The notes under the pieces: generated by a model
What the model saw: only the letters and a program-made list of their open reading frames with translations
The model's database searches: none
What the model was told of the DNA's origin: nothing
Source of the DNA: CAYUIG01 sp964444685
GTDB taxonomy: Bacteria > Gemmatimonadota > Gemmatimonadetes > Longimicrobiales > RSA9
Assembly (NCBI GenBank): GCA_964444685.1
Contig: CAYUIG010000018.1
Location: forward strand, 4,088 to 68,087
Direction of reading: 5' to 3'
Length of the DNA: 64,000 nucleotides
Program-made: the position numbers and the translations under genes
Shown: positions 35,223 through 44,172 of the stretch, in pieces
Numbering within the stretch: the first letter of the stretch is position 1
Layout: each line of letters opens with the position of its first letter

Positions 35223-36383
35223 ATGCCGCGGTTGCCGCGGGACGGTGCTGCACCGCGGTTCGCGCGGCCGCTGCACGTGGGCGCACCGAACATCGGGGAC
35301 AGGGCCGCGTTCATGAAGCGCGTGGAAGGAGCCCTCGATCGCAGGTGGCTGACGAACGAGGGCCCTCTCGTCACGGAGTTCGAGGAGCGGGTTGCCGCCA
35401 TCGCGGGCGTTCGGCACTGCATCGCAACGTGCAACGGCACGACCGCGCTTCAGATCGCAGCTCACGCGCTCGGAATGACGGGCGAGGTGATCATGCCGGC
35501 TTTCACCTTCGTGGCCACGGCCCACGCCCTCACATGGCTCGGACTCACCCCGGTCTTCTGCGACATCAATGAATCCACGCACAACCTCGATCCGGACCGT
35601 GTCCGTGATCTCATCGGTCCGCGCACGGGCGGGATACTCGCCGTTCACATGTGGGGCGAGCCCTGTGACACTCATGCGCTCGAGGCCCTCGCCGCGGAGC
35701 ATGGCGTCCCCCTCCTCTTCGACGCGGCACATGCGTTCGGTGCTTCACAATCGGGACGACCGGTCGGTTCCTTCGGGGCCGCCGAGGTGTTCAGTTTCCA
35801 CGCGACCAAGTTCGTTCACGCGATCGAGGGCGGCGCCATCGCCACTGATGACTCCGGACTCGCGGAGCGTCTTCGTGCGATCCGGCGGTTCGGCATGACG
35901 ACGCGCGACCGTGTGGAATTCCTGGGCACCAACGGCCGCATGGACGAGATCTCTGCCGCGATGGGTCTTACGAGCCTCGATTCGATGCATGCGTTCGTCG
36001 AGGCGAACCTGCGGAACCACGATGCGTACGAACGCGGCTTGCGTGGCATTCCCGGGCTTCGGCTGCGCCGGCCGGGTCCCGGCCGCCGCAACGCTCAGTA
36101 TGTCGTGATCGAAGTCGATCCGGCGGCCGGCCTGTCCAGGGATGAGCTTCTCGACGTCCTGCACGCCGAAAACGTCCTCGCTCGGCGGTATTTCTGGCCG
36201 GGGTGCCATCGCCTGCCTCCGTACGCCGATCGGCCCGGACCGGCTCCCTCCCTCCCGCGCACCGATCGAGTGGCCGGACGCGTGCTCGTCATGCCCAGCG
36301 GCACCGCCGTTTCGGAAGACGACGCCACCGCGATTTGTGACATCATTCGCGAGGCGGTCGAGCGCTCCGTGTCGCCGCCGTGA
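35223..36383 (+). CDS. DegT/DnrJ/EryC1/StrS-family sugar aminotransferase
   Basis: A 386-residue PLP enzyme. Visible motifs are NGTTAL (71-76), PAFTFVATAHA, the PLP-ring aspartate in LLFDAAHAFGA (D167) and the Schiff-base lysine in FSFHATKFVHAIEGG (K196). The family converts keto-sugar nucleotides to amino sugars using Glu or Gln. It heads a plus-strand operon of eight genes with two N-acyltransferase-like proteins and a MocA-type oxidoreductase, which together could make an N-acylated amino sugar. The ATG at 35223 is chosen; the frame further upstream is antisense to the divergent gene. Confidence 0.92.
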   Translation: MPRLPRDGAAPRFARPLHVGAPNIGDRAAFMKRVEGALDRRWLTNEGPLVTEFEERVAAIAGVRHCIATCNGTTALQIAAHALGMTGEVIMPAFTFVATAHALTWLGLTPVFCDINESTHNLDPDRVRDLIGPRTGGILAVHMWGEPCDTHALEALAAEHGVPLLFDAAHAFGASQSGRPVGSFGAAEVFSFHATKFVHAIEGGAIATDDSGLAERLRAIRRFGMTTRDRVEFLGTNGRMDEISAAMGLTSLDSMHAFVEANLRNHDAYERGLRGIPGLRLRRPGPGRRNAQYVVIEVDPAAGLSRDELLDVLHAENVLARRYFWPGCHRLPPYADRPGPAPSLPRTDRVAGRVLVMPSGTAVSEDDATAICDIIREAVERSVSPP

Positions 36384-37339
36384 ATCGCCGAGCACTCACC
36401 TGGCGGTCACCGCGCTTTCGACGGCGTCCGGTGGAAGTCACGGCGCCATCCCTGCCGGCGGATCCCATGGTCAGCGTGTGGGTGCCGACGTACGCGCACG
36501 AGCGATTCATCACGCAGGCCGTCGAAAGCGCGCTCGCGCAGGTCGCCCCCTTCGATTTCGAGATCGTCATTGGCGACGACGCGTCGCCCGATCGCACGCG
36601 CGACATCGTTCGCGAATTCCAGCGCCGGTATCCGGATCGCATTCGTCTCGTGCTTCAGAGGCGGAACGTGGGGCCTGCAGCCAATGCCCTGGATACGCTG
36701 CGCGCATGTCGCGGACGCTACATCGCCATGCTGGAGGGTGACGACTACTGGACCGACGCGGGCAAGATCGCGAGCCAGGTCGGTCTGCTCGAATCGACCC
36801 CCGGCGCCTTCATCTGCGGCGCGCGAGCCGAGGTCGTCGTTGAAGGAGATTCCGCGCCCGCGCATTCCGTCCTGCCCGACGGCGACGTGAGCGGCTGGGG
36901 CGCGCGTGAACTGTTCACCGGGCAATGGTGGTTCCGGACGAGCACGAAGATGGTGTCCCGGTCGTTGCTCCTTGCCGTGCCGACGCATTTCAACCGGGAC
37001 TACGCGTGGACGATGTGGCTGATCGCTCACACGCGCTTCGGGCCCGTGTGCTTCCTCGACCGGGAGGTGGCCGTGTACCGGCAGCACGCGGGAGGCGCGT
37101 GGACGGGACTCGCGGAATACCGGCGGCTTGCACGCGACATCGGGACCCTGGCCGATCTCCTGCCATGGTTCGACCCGCCGGAGCAGGAGTATCTCGAGGG
37201 ACTGATCGAGCGGCACCTCTCGGCGCTGGCATCGCCGGAGGTTCCGGCCGGCTTCCGTCGGCGCACGCTGCTTTCGCTCGCACGCCGGCCGCGTGGTGCG
37301 TCTCTGCTGTGGCGCCACCTGCGCCGAGCACGATCATGA
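36380..37339 (+). CDS. GT2-family glycosyltransferase
   Basis: A 319-residue protein with VSVWVPTYAHERFITQAVES, EIVIGDDASPDRTRDIV, NVGPAANALDTLRACRGRYI and AMLEGDDYWTD, a clear family 2 nucleotide-sugar-binding domain. The region around TSTKMVSRSLLL is the acceptor side. The GTG start overlaps the aminotransferase stop by GTGA, and the end overlaps the next gene by ATGA. It is likely to transfer the modified sugar made by its neighbours, but this is inference. Confidence 0.88.
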   Translation: MNRRALTWRSPRFRRRPVEVTAPSLPADPMVSVWVPTYAHERFITQAVESALAQVAPFDFEIVIGDDASPDRTRDIVREFQRRYPDRIRLVLQRRNVGPAANALDTLRACRGRYIAMLEGDDYWTDAGKIASQVGLLESTPGAFICGARAEVVVEGDSAPAHSVLPDGDVSGWGARELFTGQWWFRTSTKMVSRSLLLAVPTHFNRDYAWTMWLIAHTRFGPVCFLDREVAVYRQHAGGAWTGLAEYRRLARDIGTLADLLPWFDPPEQEYLEGLIERHLSALASPEVPAGFRRRTLLSLARRPRGASLLWRHLRRARS

Positions 37340-38310
37340 CCGGCGTCATTGTGGATACCGACGACGCGCGGTGGGGCCTGCAGCTGCGCGACGTCTCACA
37401 CGACTTCTATCACACCCGAGAATACACGGCGCTTGCGGCCGAGCACGAAGGCGGGCGCCCCGCAGCCGTCCTCGTCGAGGGGCGGCTCCTGGCCCCGATG
37501 CTGATCCAGCCACTTCCCGGCGGGGCACACGACGCGCGTACGGGCTTCGGCTACCCCTCGCCTCTGTTCACGGACGCGAAGGACCTGGACCTGATGCGCA
37601 GCGTCATGCGGGAGGCCGGAATCATCTCCTACTTCAGTCGTGTCCACCCGCTGCTGCCCGCTCCGGATCTGCCTCCCGGCGAACTGCTCGAGCACGGCTG
37701 GAACGTGGTGGTGGATCTGACGGCGGATCCGTGGGCAGGTTTCCGGAAGGACCACCGGCACAACATCGAGGCGTTGCGAAAGCAGGGATTTGCTGCCGTC
37801 CACGATCGGAGCCGGGTCGAGGTATTCGCTGAAATCTACCTCGCCGCCATGCACCGTGTGCGCGCGGCGCCGATCTTTCATTTCGGACCGGGATACTTCG
37901 CCAGGCTGCTGCGAGTCCTCGGCGATGCCATCACCCTGATCGTAATCCTCGCCCCAGCAGGAGAAGTGGTAGCGGCCGGGCTGTTCAGCGCATGGCGCGA
38001 GCATGCCCAGTATCTTTTTTGTGCAACGCGCGAGGGTTCGTACCGCGGCGCCCCCTCGAAGCTGCTCATCTGGGAAGGCATCCAGTGGGCGCGGGACCGT
38101 GGGGCTGCGAGCCTGAACCTGGGCGGGGGCGTGGGAGGCAGCGAGGATTCCCTCTATCACTTCAAGCTGGGCTTCTCCAGAATGAGAGTACCGTCCCGGT
38201 CCATCCGGATGATCGTCGATCCCGCCGCCTATCGGACGCTGTCCCGGGGGCACGAGGACCACGGATTCTTTCCAGCCTATCGCGCAGACACACTGCGGCG
38301 CAGGACATGA
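37336..38310 (+). CDS. FemAB/BioF2-like GNAT-fold N-acyl or aminoacyl transferase
   Basis: A 324-residue protein with a C-terminal GNAT fold of the FemAB/GNAT_6 type: FRKDHRHNIEALRKQGF, then YLFCATREGSYRGAPSKLLI and WARDRGAASLNLGGG, ending in HFKLGFSRM. Members attach amino acids or acyl groups to amines on cell-wall or polysaccharide precursors. Placed two genes after a sugar aminotransferase, it may acylate the new amino group. It overlaps the glycosyltransferase upstream (ATGA) and is followed after one base by another GNAT protein. Confidence 0.82.
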   Translation: MTGVIVDTDDARWGLQLRDVSHDFYHTREYTALAAEHEGGRPAAVLVEGRLLAPMLIQPLPGGAHDARTGFGYPSPLFTDAKDLDLMRSVMREAGIISYFSRVHPLLPAPDLPPGELLEHGWNVVVDLTADPWAGFRKDHRHNIEALRKQGFAAVHDRSRVEVFAEIYLAAMHRVRAAPIFHFGPGYFARLLRVLGDAITLIVILAPAGEVVAAGLFSAWREHAQYLFCATREGSYRGAPSKLLIWEGIQWARDRGAASLNLGGGVGGSEDSLYHFKLGFSRMRVPSRSIRMIVDPAAYRTLSRGHEDHGFFPAYRADTLRRRT

Positions 38311-38311
38311 C

Positions 38312-38803
38312 ATGAGGGTAAGGTCCGCGACGATCGATGACATTGGGTTCCTGAGCGAGGTGAGCCGCGAGGTGCAACGGCTGCACGCGCAGGCACTGCC
38401 CGAGCTGTTCAAACCGCCGGGACCGGATGCATATGCCGAGGCGTTCTTCCGGCAGCTGCTTCAACACCCCGACGCCGTCGTGCTCGTGGCCGAGCGCGAG
38501 GGCAAACGTGCAGGCTTCGTCCGAGGCATGATCCTGAGAGAACCGGAGACACCGGTCCGCTACGCATGGACACGCCTCCACTTCAAACACATCGGCGTCG
38601 CCGCCGGCGAGGAGGGGAAGGGCGTGGGCCACGCGCTCGTGTCCGCGGGTGTGCGCTTCGCCCGGGAACGCGGGATCCGGACCATCACCGGCGACGTCTG
38701 GGCATTCAACGCCCGGATGCGCGAGTTCCTCGCGCGCGAACAGCACTACGTGTATTGTGAAAACCAGTGGCTCGACGTGAATTCCTATGACGAGGGTCCA
38801 TGA
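38312..38803 (+). CDS. GNAT-family N-acetyltransferase
   Basis: A 163-residue single-domain GNAT protein. The acetyl-CoA motif is IGVAAGEEGKGVGHALVSAG, followed by the motif-B strand ITGDVWAFNARMREFLARE. It is probably cytoplasmic. Context suggests acetylation of an amino sugar or another glycan precursor; a housekeeping substrate cannot be excluded. The start is one base after the stop of the FemAB-like gene. Confidence 0.88.
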   Translation: MRVRSATIDDIGFLSEVSREVQRLHAQALPELFKPPGPDAYAEAFFRQLLQHPDAVVLVAEREGKRAGFVRGMILREPETPVRYAWTRLHFKHIGVAAGEEGKGVGHALVSAGVRFARERGIRTITGDVWAFNARMREFLAREQHYVYCENQWLDVNSYDEGP

Positions 38804-38809
38804 GCGATC

Positions 38810-40048
38810 ATGGGTTGTCTCGTTACGGGTGACGGGCCGCGATCCGGCCGGTTGCCTGACCCCTGCTCGAGCACAACCTGTATGGCCATCGCCGACGATG
38901 GAACGGAACGAGTTGCGGCCGTGTCGCTTTCGCCCGACGCGACTGATGCACCGCTGCTTTCCTTCGTGCTCTGCTCCCGCAACGACAGGTACCAGGGAGA
39001 CTCGAAGTGGCGGCTCGAGATCGCCCTCAATTCTGCCTGCGAAGCCGCACGCGCGGTCGGCCGGGCCGAGGACCTCGAGATCGTGCTTGCGGACTGGGGA
39101 AGCCGCGAGCCGCTGCGTGACTGTCTGAATCTCACCGCCGCCGCCGCGGCACGCGTGCGCATCCTGCACGTTCCCGAAGAGGTGGTCTCCGAGGTCTCGA
39201 CAGGCAGCCCATTCGCCGAGGTGCTCGCCCTCAACACCGCCGTCCGCCGCGCCCGCGGCACCTGGATCGGCCGGATCGACCAGGACGCGATCATCCGGCC
39301 GCGCTTCCTGGCTCGAATGCTGGACATCCTCGAAGGCCGCCTCGACATCGGCCTCGATCCCCGGCGCGCCATGTTCCTCGCGAACCGGCGCCAGGTGCCG
39401 TTCCGTTTCGCAGCGCGGCGGCCGTCGCTCTGGTCCGTGCACCGCTTCGTCGACCTCTACGGATCACGGCTTCCACTGATGTTCCCCATGGAGCCCGAGC
39501 GCTTCTACCAGAGTTTCGTCGGCATCTGGCTACTCCACCGTGATGCGTGGCACGCGGCGCGCGGGTTCGACGAACGCATGGTGCACCGCAACTGGATGGA
39601 ATCCGACATGTACCTCCGCCTTCGAGACAGGATGACGCTCGTGGATCTCGGAGCGCTCACCGACCATGCCATATGGCATCTCGATCACATCGATCCGCTC
39701 CGCGCCGAGCCGGCGCGGCCGACCAATCCGCGCGCCGACGATCAGGTTCAGCGGGCGAGTGAAACGAACGGGCCGCATTGGGGCCTGGCCGCGGTCGAGG
39801 TGATTGAGGGTGTGACACCCCCTCGAACCGGCAGGGCGGCGTCGACAGCGCCCGAGCCGGTGCGTTTCGCGTGGCTGGTGCTGCTAGCACGCGTTCACAC
39901 GCTGCTCGACATGTTTCGGCTCGGCGTGCTCCGTCCCCACGAGGCGCAATGGCCGACGTTCGACCGCTCCACCGGACTCTGGCATCGCTGCGCGCGGTTC
40001 GTCCGGACGATGGCGCGCGGCCGGACCCGGCAGGAGGCGCGGCCGTGA
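38810..40048 (+). CDS. GT2-like glycosyltransferase
   Basis: Up to 412 residues. The catalytic domain starts near residue 45 (LLSFVLCSRNDRYQGDSKW), with LEIVLADWGSREPL and the metal-site region WIGRIDQDAIIRPRFL, and galactosyltransferase-like GFDERMVHRNWMESDMYLR. The first possible start at 38810 follows the previous stop by six bases; an ATG at 38882 would remove 24 residues of no family character and is equally likely. The end overlaps the epimerase gene by GTGA. Confidence 0.8.
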   Translation: MGCLVTGDGPRSGRLPDPCSSTTCMAIADDGTERVAAVSLSPDATDAPLLSFVLCSRNDRYQGDSKWRLEIALNSACEAARAVGRAEDLEIVLADWGSREPLRDCLNLTAAAAARVRILHVPEEVVSEVSTGSPFAEVLALNTAVRRARGTWIGRIDQDAIIRPRFLARMLDILEGRLDIGLDPRRAMFLANRRQVPFRFAARRPSLWSVHRFVDLYGSRLPLMFPMEPERFYQSFVGIWLLHRDAWHAARGFDERMVHRNWMESDMYLRLRDRMTLVDLGALTDHAIWHLDHIDPLRAEPARPTNPRADDQVQRASETNGPHWGLAAVEVIEGVTPPRTGRAASTAPEPVRFAWLVLLARVHTLLDMFRLGVLRPHEAQWPTFDRSTGLWHRCARFVRTMARGRTRQEARP

Positions 40049-41109
40049 ACCCGGAATGGAGCGGGCGTGCGACTCTCGTGACCGGCGGCGCTTCCTTCAT
40101 CGGGTCGCATCTGGTCGACGCCCTGTTGCAGCTTGGCTCCGTCGTCCGCGTGGCCGATGACCTGTCCACGGGCATGCGCGACAATATCGCCGATCACGTG
40201 CGATCCGGCCGCGTTGAACTCCTGATCGGCGATCTGCGCGACCCTCGGTTTGCCGCGGCCGCCGCTTCAGGGCAGGATACGGTGTTCCATCTGGCCGCCA
40301 ACCACGGCGGTCGAGGCTACATCGCGACGCACCCTGTCGAATGCTCGACCAACCTCATCCTGGACGGTGTGGTATTCAACGCCTGCCGCGAGGCAGACGT
40401 GCGCAAGATCGTCTACGCCTCCTCGGGGTGCGTATATCCCGTCTCGTGGCAACTCGATACAAGCAGGGACGTTCGCCTTTCCGAAGACAGCGCGGGTCCG
40501 CCGTGGGAAGCGGACGACCTCTACGGGTGGGCGAAATTGATGGGCGAGTTCACACTCAGGGCGTATTACGAGGAGTACGGCCAGCGCAGCGCGGTCTGCC
40601 GGCTTTTCACCGTCTACGGGCCGCGTTGCGGTGAGAGTCACGCGGTCATGGCCATGATCGCGCGCGGAGCGGTCCGCCAGGATCCGTTCCACGTCTGGGG
40701 TACGGGCGAGCAGATTCGCAACTGGACGTACGTGGACGATGTCGTGGACGGCCTGGTTCGCGCAGCCGAGGTGGTGGACGACGCGACACCTGTCAACCTG
40801 GGGACGTCCGAGGGTGTCACGGTGCGCGAGTGCGCGCAGCTCGTGATGCGGCTGGCCGGATATCATGCGGAGATTCGCGCGCTCACAAACATGCCCGCGG
40901 GTGTGTTGAATCGAGTGGCCGATGCGTCGCAGGCGAAACGGCTGCTCGGCTGGGAAGCACGCGTCCCGTTCGAGGAGGGACTGCGACGTACCTTCGACTG
41001 GTACCTCGCAACCAAGCAGCTGGAGGATGTCCGTCGGCTCGTCGACGATGAGCAGGCGCTCCTCACCCATGCCTCCGCAGCACGCAAGGTGGACCGCACC
41101 GGTGGGTGA
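40045..41109 (+). CDS. NAD-dependent nucleotide-sugar epimerase/dehydratase (extended SDR)
   Basis: A 354-residue extended short-chain dehydrogenase/reductase. The NAD-binding loop reads TLVTGGASFIGSHL, in which serine replaces the usual second glycine. The catalytic set is S126/S127, Y160 and K164 (YGWAK). VFHLAANHGGRGYI and RLFTVYGPR resemble GDP-mannose-type and UDP-glucose-type epimerases. It would interconvert or dehydrate a nucleotide sugar in the cytoplasm. The start is GTG. It overlaps the glycosyltransferase upstream and the MocA oxidoreductase downstream (8 bases). Confidence 0.9.
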   Translation: MNPEWSGRATLVTGGASFIGSHLVDALLQLGSVVRVADDLSTGMRDNIADHVRSGRVELLIGDLRDPRFAAAAASGQDTVFHLAANHGGRGYIATHPVECSTNLILDGVVFNACREADVRKIVYASSGCVYPVSWQLDTSRDVRLSEDSAGPPWEADDLYGWAKLMGEFTLRAYYEEYGQRSAVCRLFTVYGPRCGESHAVMAMIARGAVRQDPFHVWGTGEQIRNWTYVDDVVDGLVRAAEVVDDATPVNLGTSEGVTVRECAQLVMRLAGYHAEIRALTNMPAGVLNRVADASQAKRLLGWEARVPFEEGLRRTFDWYLATKQLEDVRRLVDDEQALLTHASAARKVDRTGG

Positions 41110-42106
41110 TGCCCGCGCAGGCATCCGCCTCGCCATCATCGGCTGCGGCGCCATCACCGAACGGTTTCATCTGCCCGCGGCCAAATCGGCAGGCTTCGAG
41201 GTCGTCGCACTGGTCGATCCGGATACCGAGCGGGCGCGGCGTCTGGCCGCTGCGCACGAGGTGGCCGAGGCGTTATCCGATGTGGCCGAGCTGCGATCCG
41301 CAATCGATGCGGCCATCGTCGCGGCCCCCAGCGCACTGCACGCGCCGATAGCTCGGGACCTCGTCCGCCGCGGTGTGCATTGTCTGGTTGAAAAGCCTCT
41401 TGCTACGACCACGGCCGATGCCACGGTCCTCATCGCCGCGGCTCACGAGGCCGGCGTCCAGCTCCACGCCGGCCTCATGCACAGGTACTTCGAGCAGAAC
41501 CGCCTCGTACACGATCTCGTTGCCACCGGCGCGCTCGGCGAGATCCGGCGATTCTCGGTGGAATTGGGAATGGTGGAAGAATGGAGTCCTGTCTCTGCCT
41601 ACGCCGTCGAGCGCTCCCTTTCCGGTGGTGGTGTACTGATCGACCTGGGAAGCCACCTGCTCGATCTACTGTCGTGGTGGCTTGGGCCGATGCGCGTCGT
41701 ATCCTGCCGTGACGACCAGCGCGGCGGTGTCGAGGCCGAATGCCTGCTTCACCTCGAGGCCGGGACGGTCCGGGCTGTACCCGGCACGGTTGCCATCAGC
41801 CGGCTGCGAACGCTGCGCAACACGGCACGCGTCGAAGGGGAGGTACTGACCCTCGAAACCGATGTGGGCCCCGGCGCGCTGCGAATGGAGGTTGCAGGCA
41901 GGAGGTACGAGTCGGTGGATACGGCGCTCCCGCCGCAACGCTACAAGGATGCGTTCGTCCTCCAGTTGGAGGCGTTCGCGGCCGCTCTACGCGGGGAAGC
42001 ACCCGCGTTCGTGCCTGCCGCGGTGGCGCTGCCGACGATCGAACTGATCGAAGCCTGCTATGCAGTTAGACGTCCGCTTCACTGCACGTGGGAGGCCCGG
42101 CTCTGA
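41102..42106 (+). CDS. Gfo/Idh/MocA-family oxidoreductase
   Basis: A 334-residue protein with an N-terminal Rossmann fold (RLAIIGCGAITERFHLPAA) and the family lysine motif CLVEKPLATT; the C-terminal half carries GGGVLIDLGSHLLDLLSWW. Members oxidise or reduce sugars and nucleotide sugars with NAD(P). In amino-sugar pathways such as WbpB-WbpE, an enzyme of this family oxidises C3 before a DegT aminotransferase acts; both families occur in this operon. The GTG at 41102 is the only start near the overlap with the epimerase gene, preceded by AAGGTGG. Confidence 0.9.
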   Translation: MGDARAGIRLAIIGCGAITERFHLPAAKSAGFEVVALVDPDTERARRLAAAHEVAEALSDVAELRSAIDAAIVAAPSALHAPIARDLVRRGVHCLVEKPLATTTADATVLIAAAHEAGVQLHAGLMHRYFEQNRLVHDLVATGALGEIRRFSVELGMVEEWSPVSAYAVERSLSGGGVLIDLGSHLLDLLSWWLGPMRVVSCRDDQRGGVEAECLLHLEAGTVRAVPGTVAISRLRTLRNTARVEGEVLTLETDVGPGALRMEVAGRRYESVDTALPPQRYKDAFVLQLEAFAAALRGEAPAFVPAAVALPTIELIEACYAVRRPLHCTWEARL

Positions 42107-43281
42107 GCGCGCCTTCCGTGTTCATTACCGGCATCAACGGGTTCATCGGTACGCGCGTAGCCGAGGCCGCCGTTGCGCGAGGATATCGCGTGTCCGGTAT
42201 TGTGCGCGATTGGGGCCGCACCGCCCGTGTGGCCCGCCTGCCCGTGCGCCTGATGCGCGGCGATGTACTGGACGCGGAGTCCCTGCAACGCGCCGTGGCG
42301 GGCGCAGACGCCGTGATCCACCTCGCGGCGGACTATCGCGCGCGTGGCGCCGACATGGAGCACTCGATTGCCGAGGGGGCGCGCAACGTTGCGGAGGCCG
42401 CCGTCCGCTGCGGTGTAGAGCGGTTGGTGCACGTCAGCAGCCTCGCCGTCTTCGGCCTGACGCCGCAGACGCCGGAGTTGCTTCCGGGTCCGGTCGACGT
42501 GCGCGCAGGGAATCCTTACAGCGATGGAAAGATCCGCGCGGAGATCGCGATCCGTGACGTGTCCACGCGGAGCGGGCTGTCTCTGGTCACGCTGCGGCCC
42601 GCGATCGTGTACGGCCCATGGGGATCGCACGATCTCCTGGCCATTCGCCTGCTGCGCGAAGGAAGGATGGCGCTCGTCGACGGAGCGGAGGGCCACTTCA
42701 ACGGCATCTACGTGGATGATCTCGTGGAGATGCTGCTCGCCTCGCTCACATCCGTGTCGCCCGATCGCCGGATATTCCACATCGCAGCGGGCGGCCACGC
42801 TCGATGGCGCGACTTCATCCTCGCCCATGCTCATGCTCTCTACGAAAGCGAGCCTGCGCTCCCCACCCTGGACTACGCTGCTGCTCTGCGGGCATGGGAG
42901 GGCGCGCCCGCCGCACCGCCGGCTCCCGGGATGCTCGAACGCATCCGATTCTCGCGTGCGGCCGCGGCCGTGTTCTCCGTGCCCGGAGTGCACAGAAGCT
43001 GGGTCGCTTTCCGGCGCGCCATCGGAAAGCCCAAGCAACCGCGTGTGCAGCATGGAGACCCGCCGCCGTCGGATGTGCAAGACCTGAAGATGTCGCGACA
43101 CGAAGCCGAGATGTTCAACATCTTCGGTGATGTCCGGATCGGAGATGATCATGCGCGCGAACTACTCGGCGGCCGCACTCCGCTGTCCTTCGATGAGGGG
43201 ATGCGAAAGACCGCGGCGTGGGTTCGCTGGGCCTTCCACCCCGACCCGGTGCGCGAAGCCTCAGAGGTAGACCCGGCCTGA
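42088..43281 (+). CDS. NAD-dependent epimerase/dehydratase (extended SDR)
   Basis: A 397-residue SDR with TGINGFIGTRVAEA, VIHLAADYRA, a Ser-Ser pair in VHVSSLAVFG and the YxxxK motif (YSDGK), followed by LRPAIVYGPW. About 100 extra residues after the usual domain include a conserved-looking SFDEGMRKTAAWVRW end. It is probably a sugar or isoprenoid-linked dehydrogenase/epimerase. It starts at GTG 19 bases before the end of the MocA gene, and its 3' end overlaps the convergent glycosyltransferase gene by 21 bases. Confidence 0.86.
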   Translation: MGGPALSAPSVFITGINGFIGTRVAEAAVARGYRVSGIVRDWGRTARVARLPVRLMRGDVLDAESLQRAVAGADAVIHLAADYRARGADMEHSIAEGARNVAEAAVRCGVERLVHVSSLAVFGLTPQTPELLPGPVDVRAGNPYSDGKIRAEIAIRDVSTRSGLSLVTLRPAIVYGPWGSHDLLAIRLLREGRMALVDGAEGHFNGIYVDDLVEMLLASLTSVSPDRRIFHIAAGGHARWRDFILAHAHALYESEPALPTLDYAAALRAWEGAPAAPPAPGMLERIRFSRAAAAVFSVPGVHRSWVAFRRAIGKPKQPRVQHGDPPPSDVQDLKMSRHEAEMFNIFGDVRIGDDHARELLGGRTPLSFDEGMRKTAAWVRWAFHPDPVREASEVDPA

Positions 43282-44172
43282 GCGCAGTCCCTCCCAGGCA
43301 ATTGCCAGTTTGAGGACCGCGCGCCTGCGCGATTCGAAGAGGTCGTACCCGTCGCGCGTGCGCAGCCATGCAGCGAAATGGCCACCGATCCGCCGATAGG
43401 CTTTCCAGTCGATGACGAAGCGCTGTCTCAGCATGTCGCGCATCAGCCGCGCCGCGTCACGGCCGTAGGCGATGTCCTTTCGAAGGATGCTGCGCGCGCG
43501 GGTATCGATGTGATGACGGACGCGCAGGCCGGGGTCCAGCAGAATCCGGTATCCGCGACCGTACAGCTTCAGCGATACTGCAATGTCGTCGGCGCTTCCG
43601 TACTGCGGGTCGAACCAGCCCACGGACTCGAGGCATTCCCGCCGAAACGCGCTTGCGCCGCCCACCGTCATTCCGACGTAGCCGTCCGGCCGGTCCAGTA
43701 GCTGACGCGGACCGTCCCAGCCGAACGTCGAAGCCCAGCCTCGCTCACGATATCCGGCGATCCGAGGATCCGATCCTTCGAGCACGTACCGGCCCGTGAC
43801 GGCCGCCGCGTCCGTATCGCGGAACCCGGCGTTGATCCTTGCGAGAAAATCGGCCGGGGCTTCACAGTCGGCGTCGAGGAAGGCGACGATCCGGCCGCGC
43901 GCCGCCCTTGCACCCGTCGTGCGCGCATTCGGAATGCCGCGGGTTCGCTCGGCGATCACGCGAAACGAACAGTCCAATCCCCGGGAAGCCGTCCACGCCC
44001 GTTCCGCTGTTGCATCGGTCGAATCGTTGTCGACGACGAGAACTTCTCCCGGCGCCGTCGTCAGGCGAGCGATCGATTCGAGGCAGCGCACAATGCGCCG
44101 CTCCTCGTTGCGCGCGATCACCACGATGGAAACGTCGTCCCCGTCCGTCCAGGCGGGGGGAGTGGCCATCAT
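43261..44172 (-). CDS. GT2-family glycosyltransferase
   Basis: A 303-residue GT2 protein: DVSIVVIARNEERRIVRCLE, LVVDNDSTDATAER, the metal motif FLDADCEAPADFL and GGASAFRRECLESVGWFDP with a DDIAVSLKLYGRG segment. It is the last gene of the minus-strand operon headed by the histidine kinase and overlaps the acyltransferase gene upstream by ATGA. A long frame extension beyond 44172 is an antisense artefact. Confidence 0.9.
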   Translation of the reverse strand: MMATPPAWTDGDDVSIVVIARNEERRIVRCLESIARLTTAPGEVLVVDNDSTDATAERAWTASRGLDCSFRVIAERTRGIPNARTTGARAARGRIVAFLDADCEAPADFLARINAGFRDTDAAAVTGRYVLEGSDPRIAGYRERGWASTFGWDGPRQLLDRPDGYVGMTVGGASAFRRECLESVGWFDPQYGSADDIAVSLKLYGRGYRILLDPGLRVRHHIDTRARSILRKDIAYGRDAARLMRDMLRQRFVIDWKAYRRIGGHFAAWLRTRDGYDLFESRRRAVLKLAIAWEGLRSGRVYL

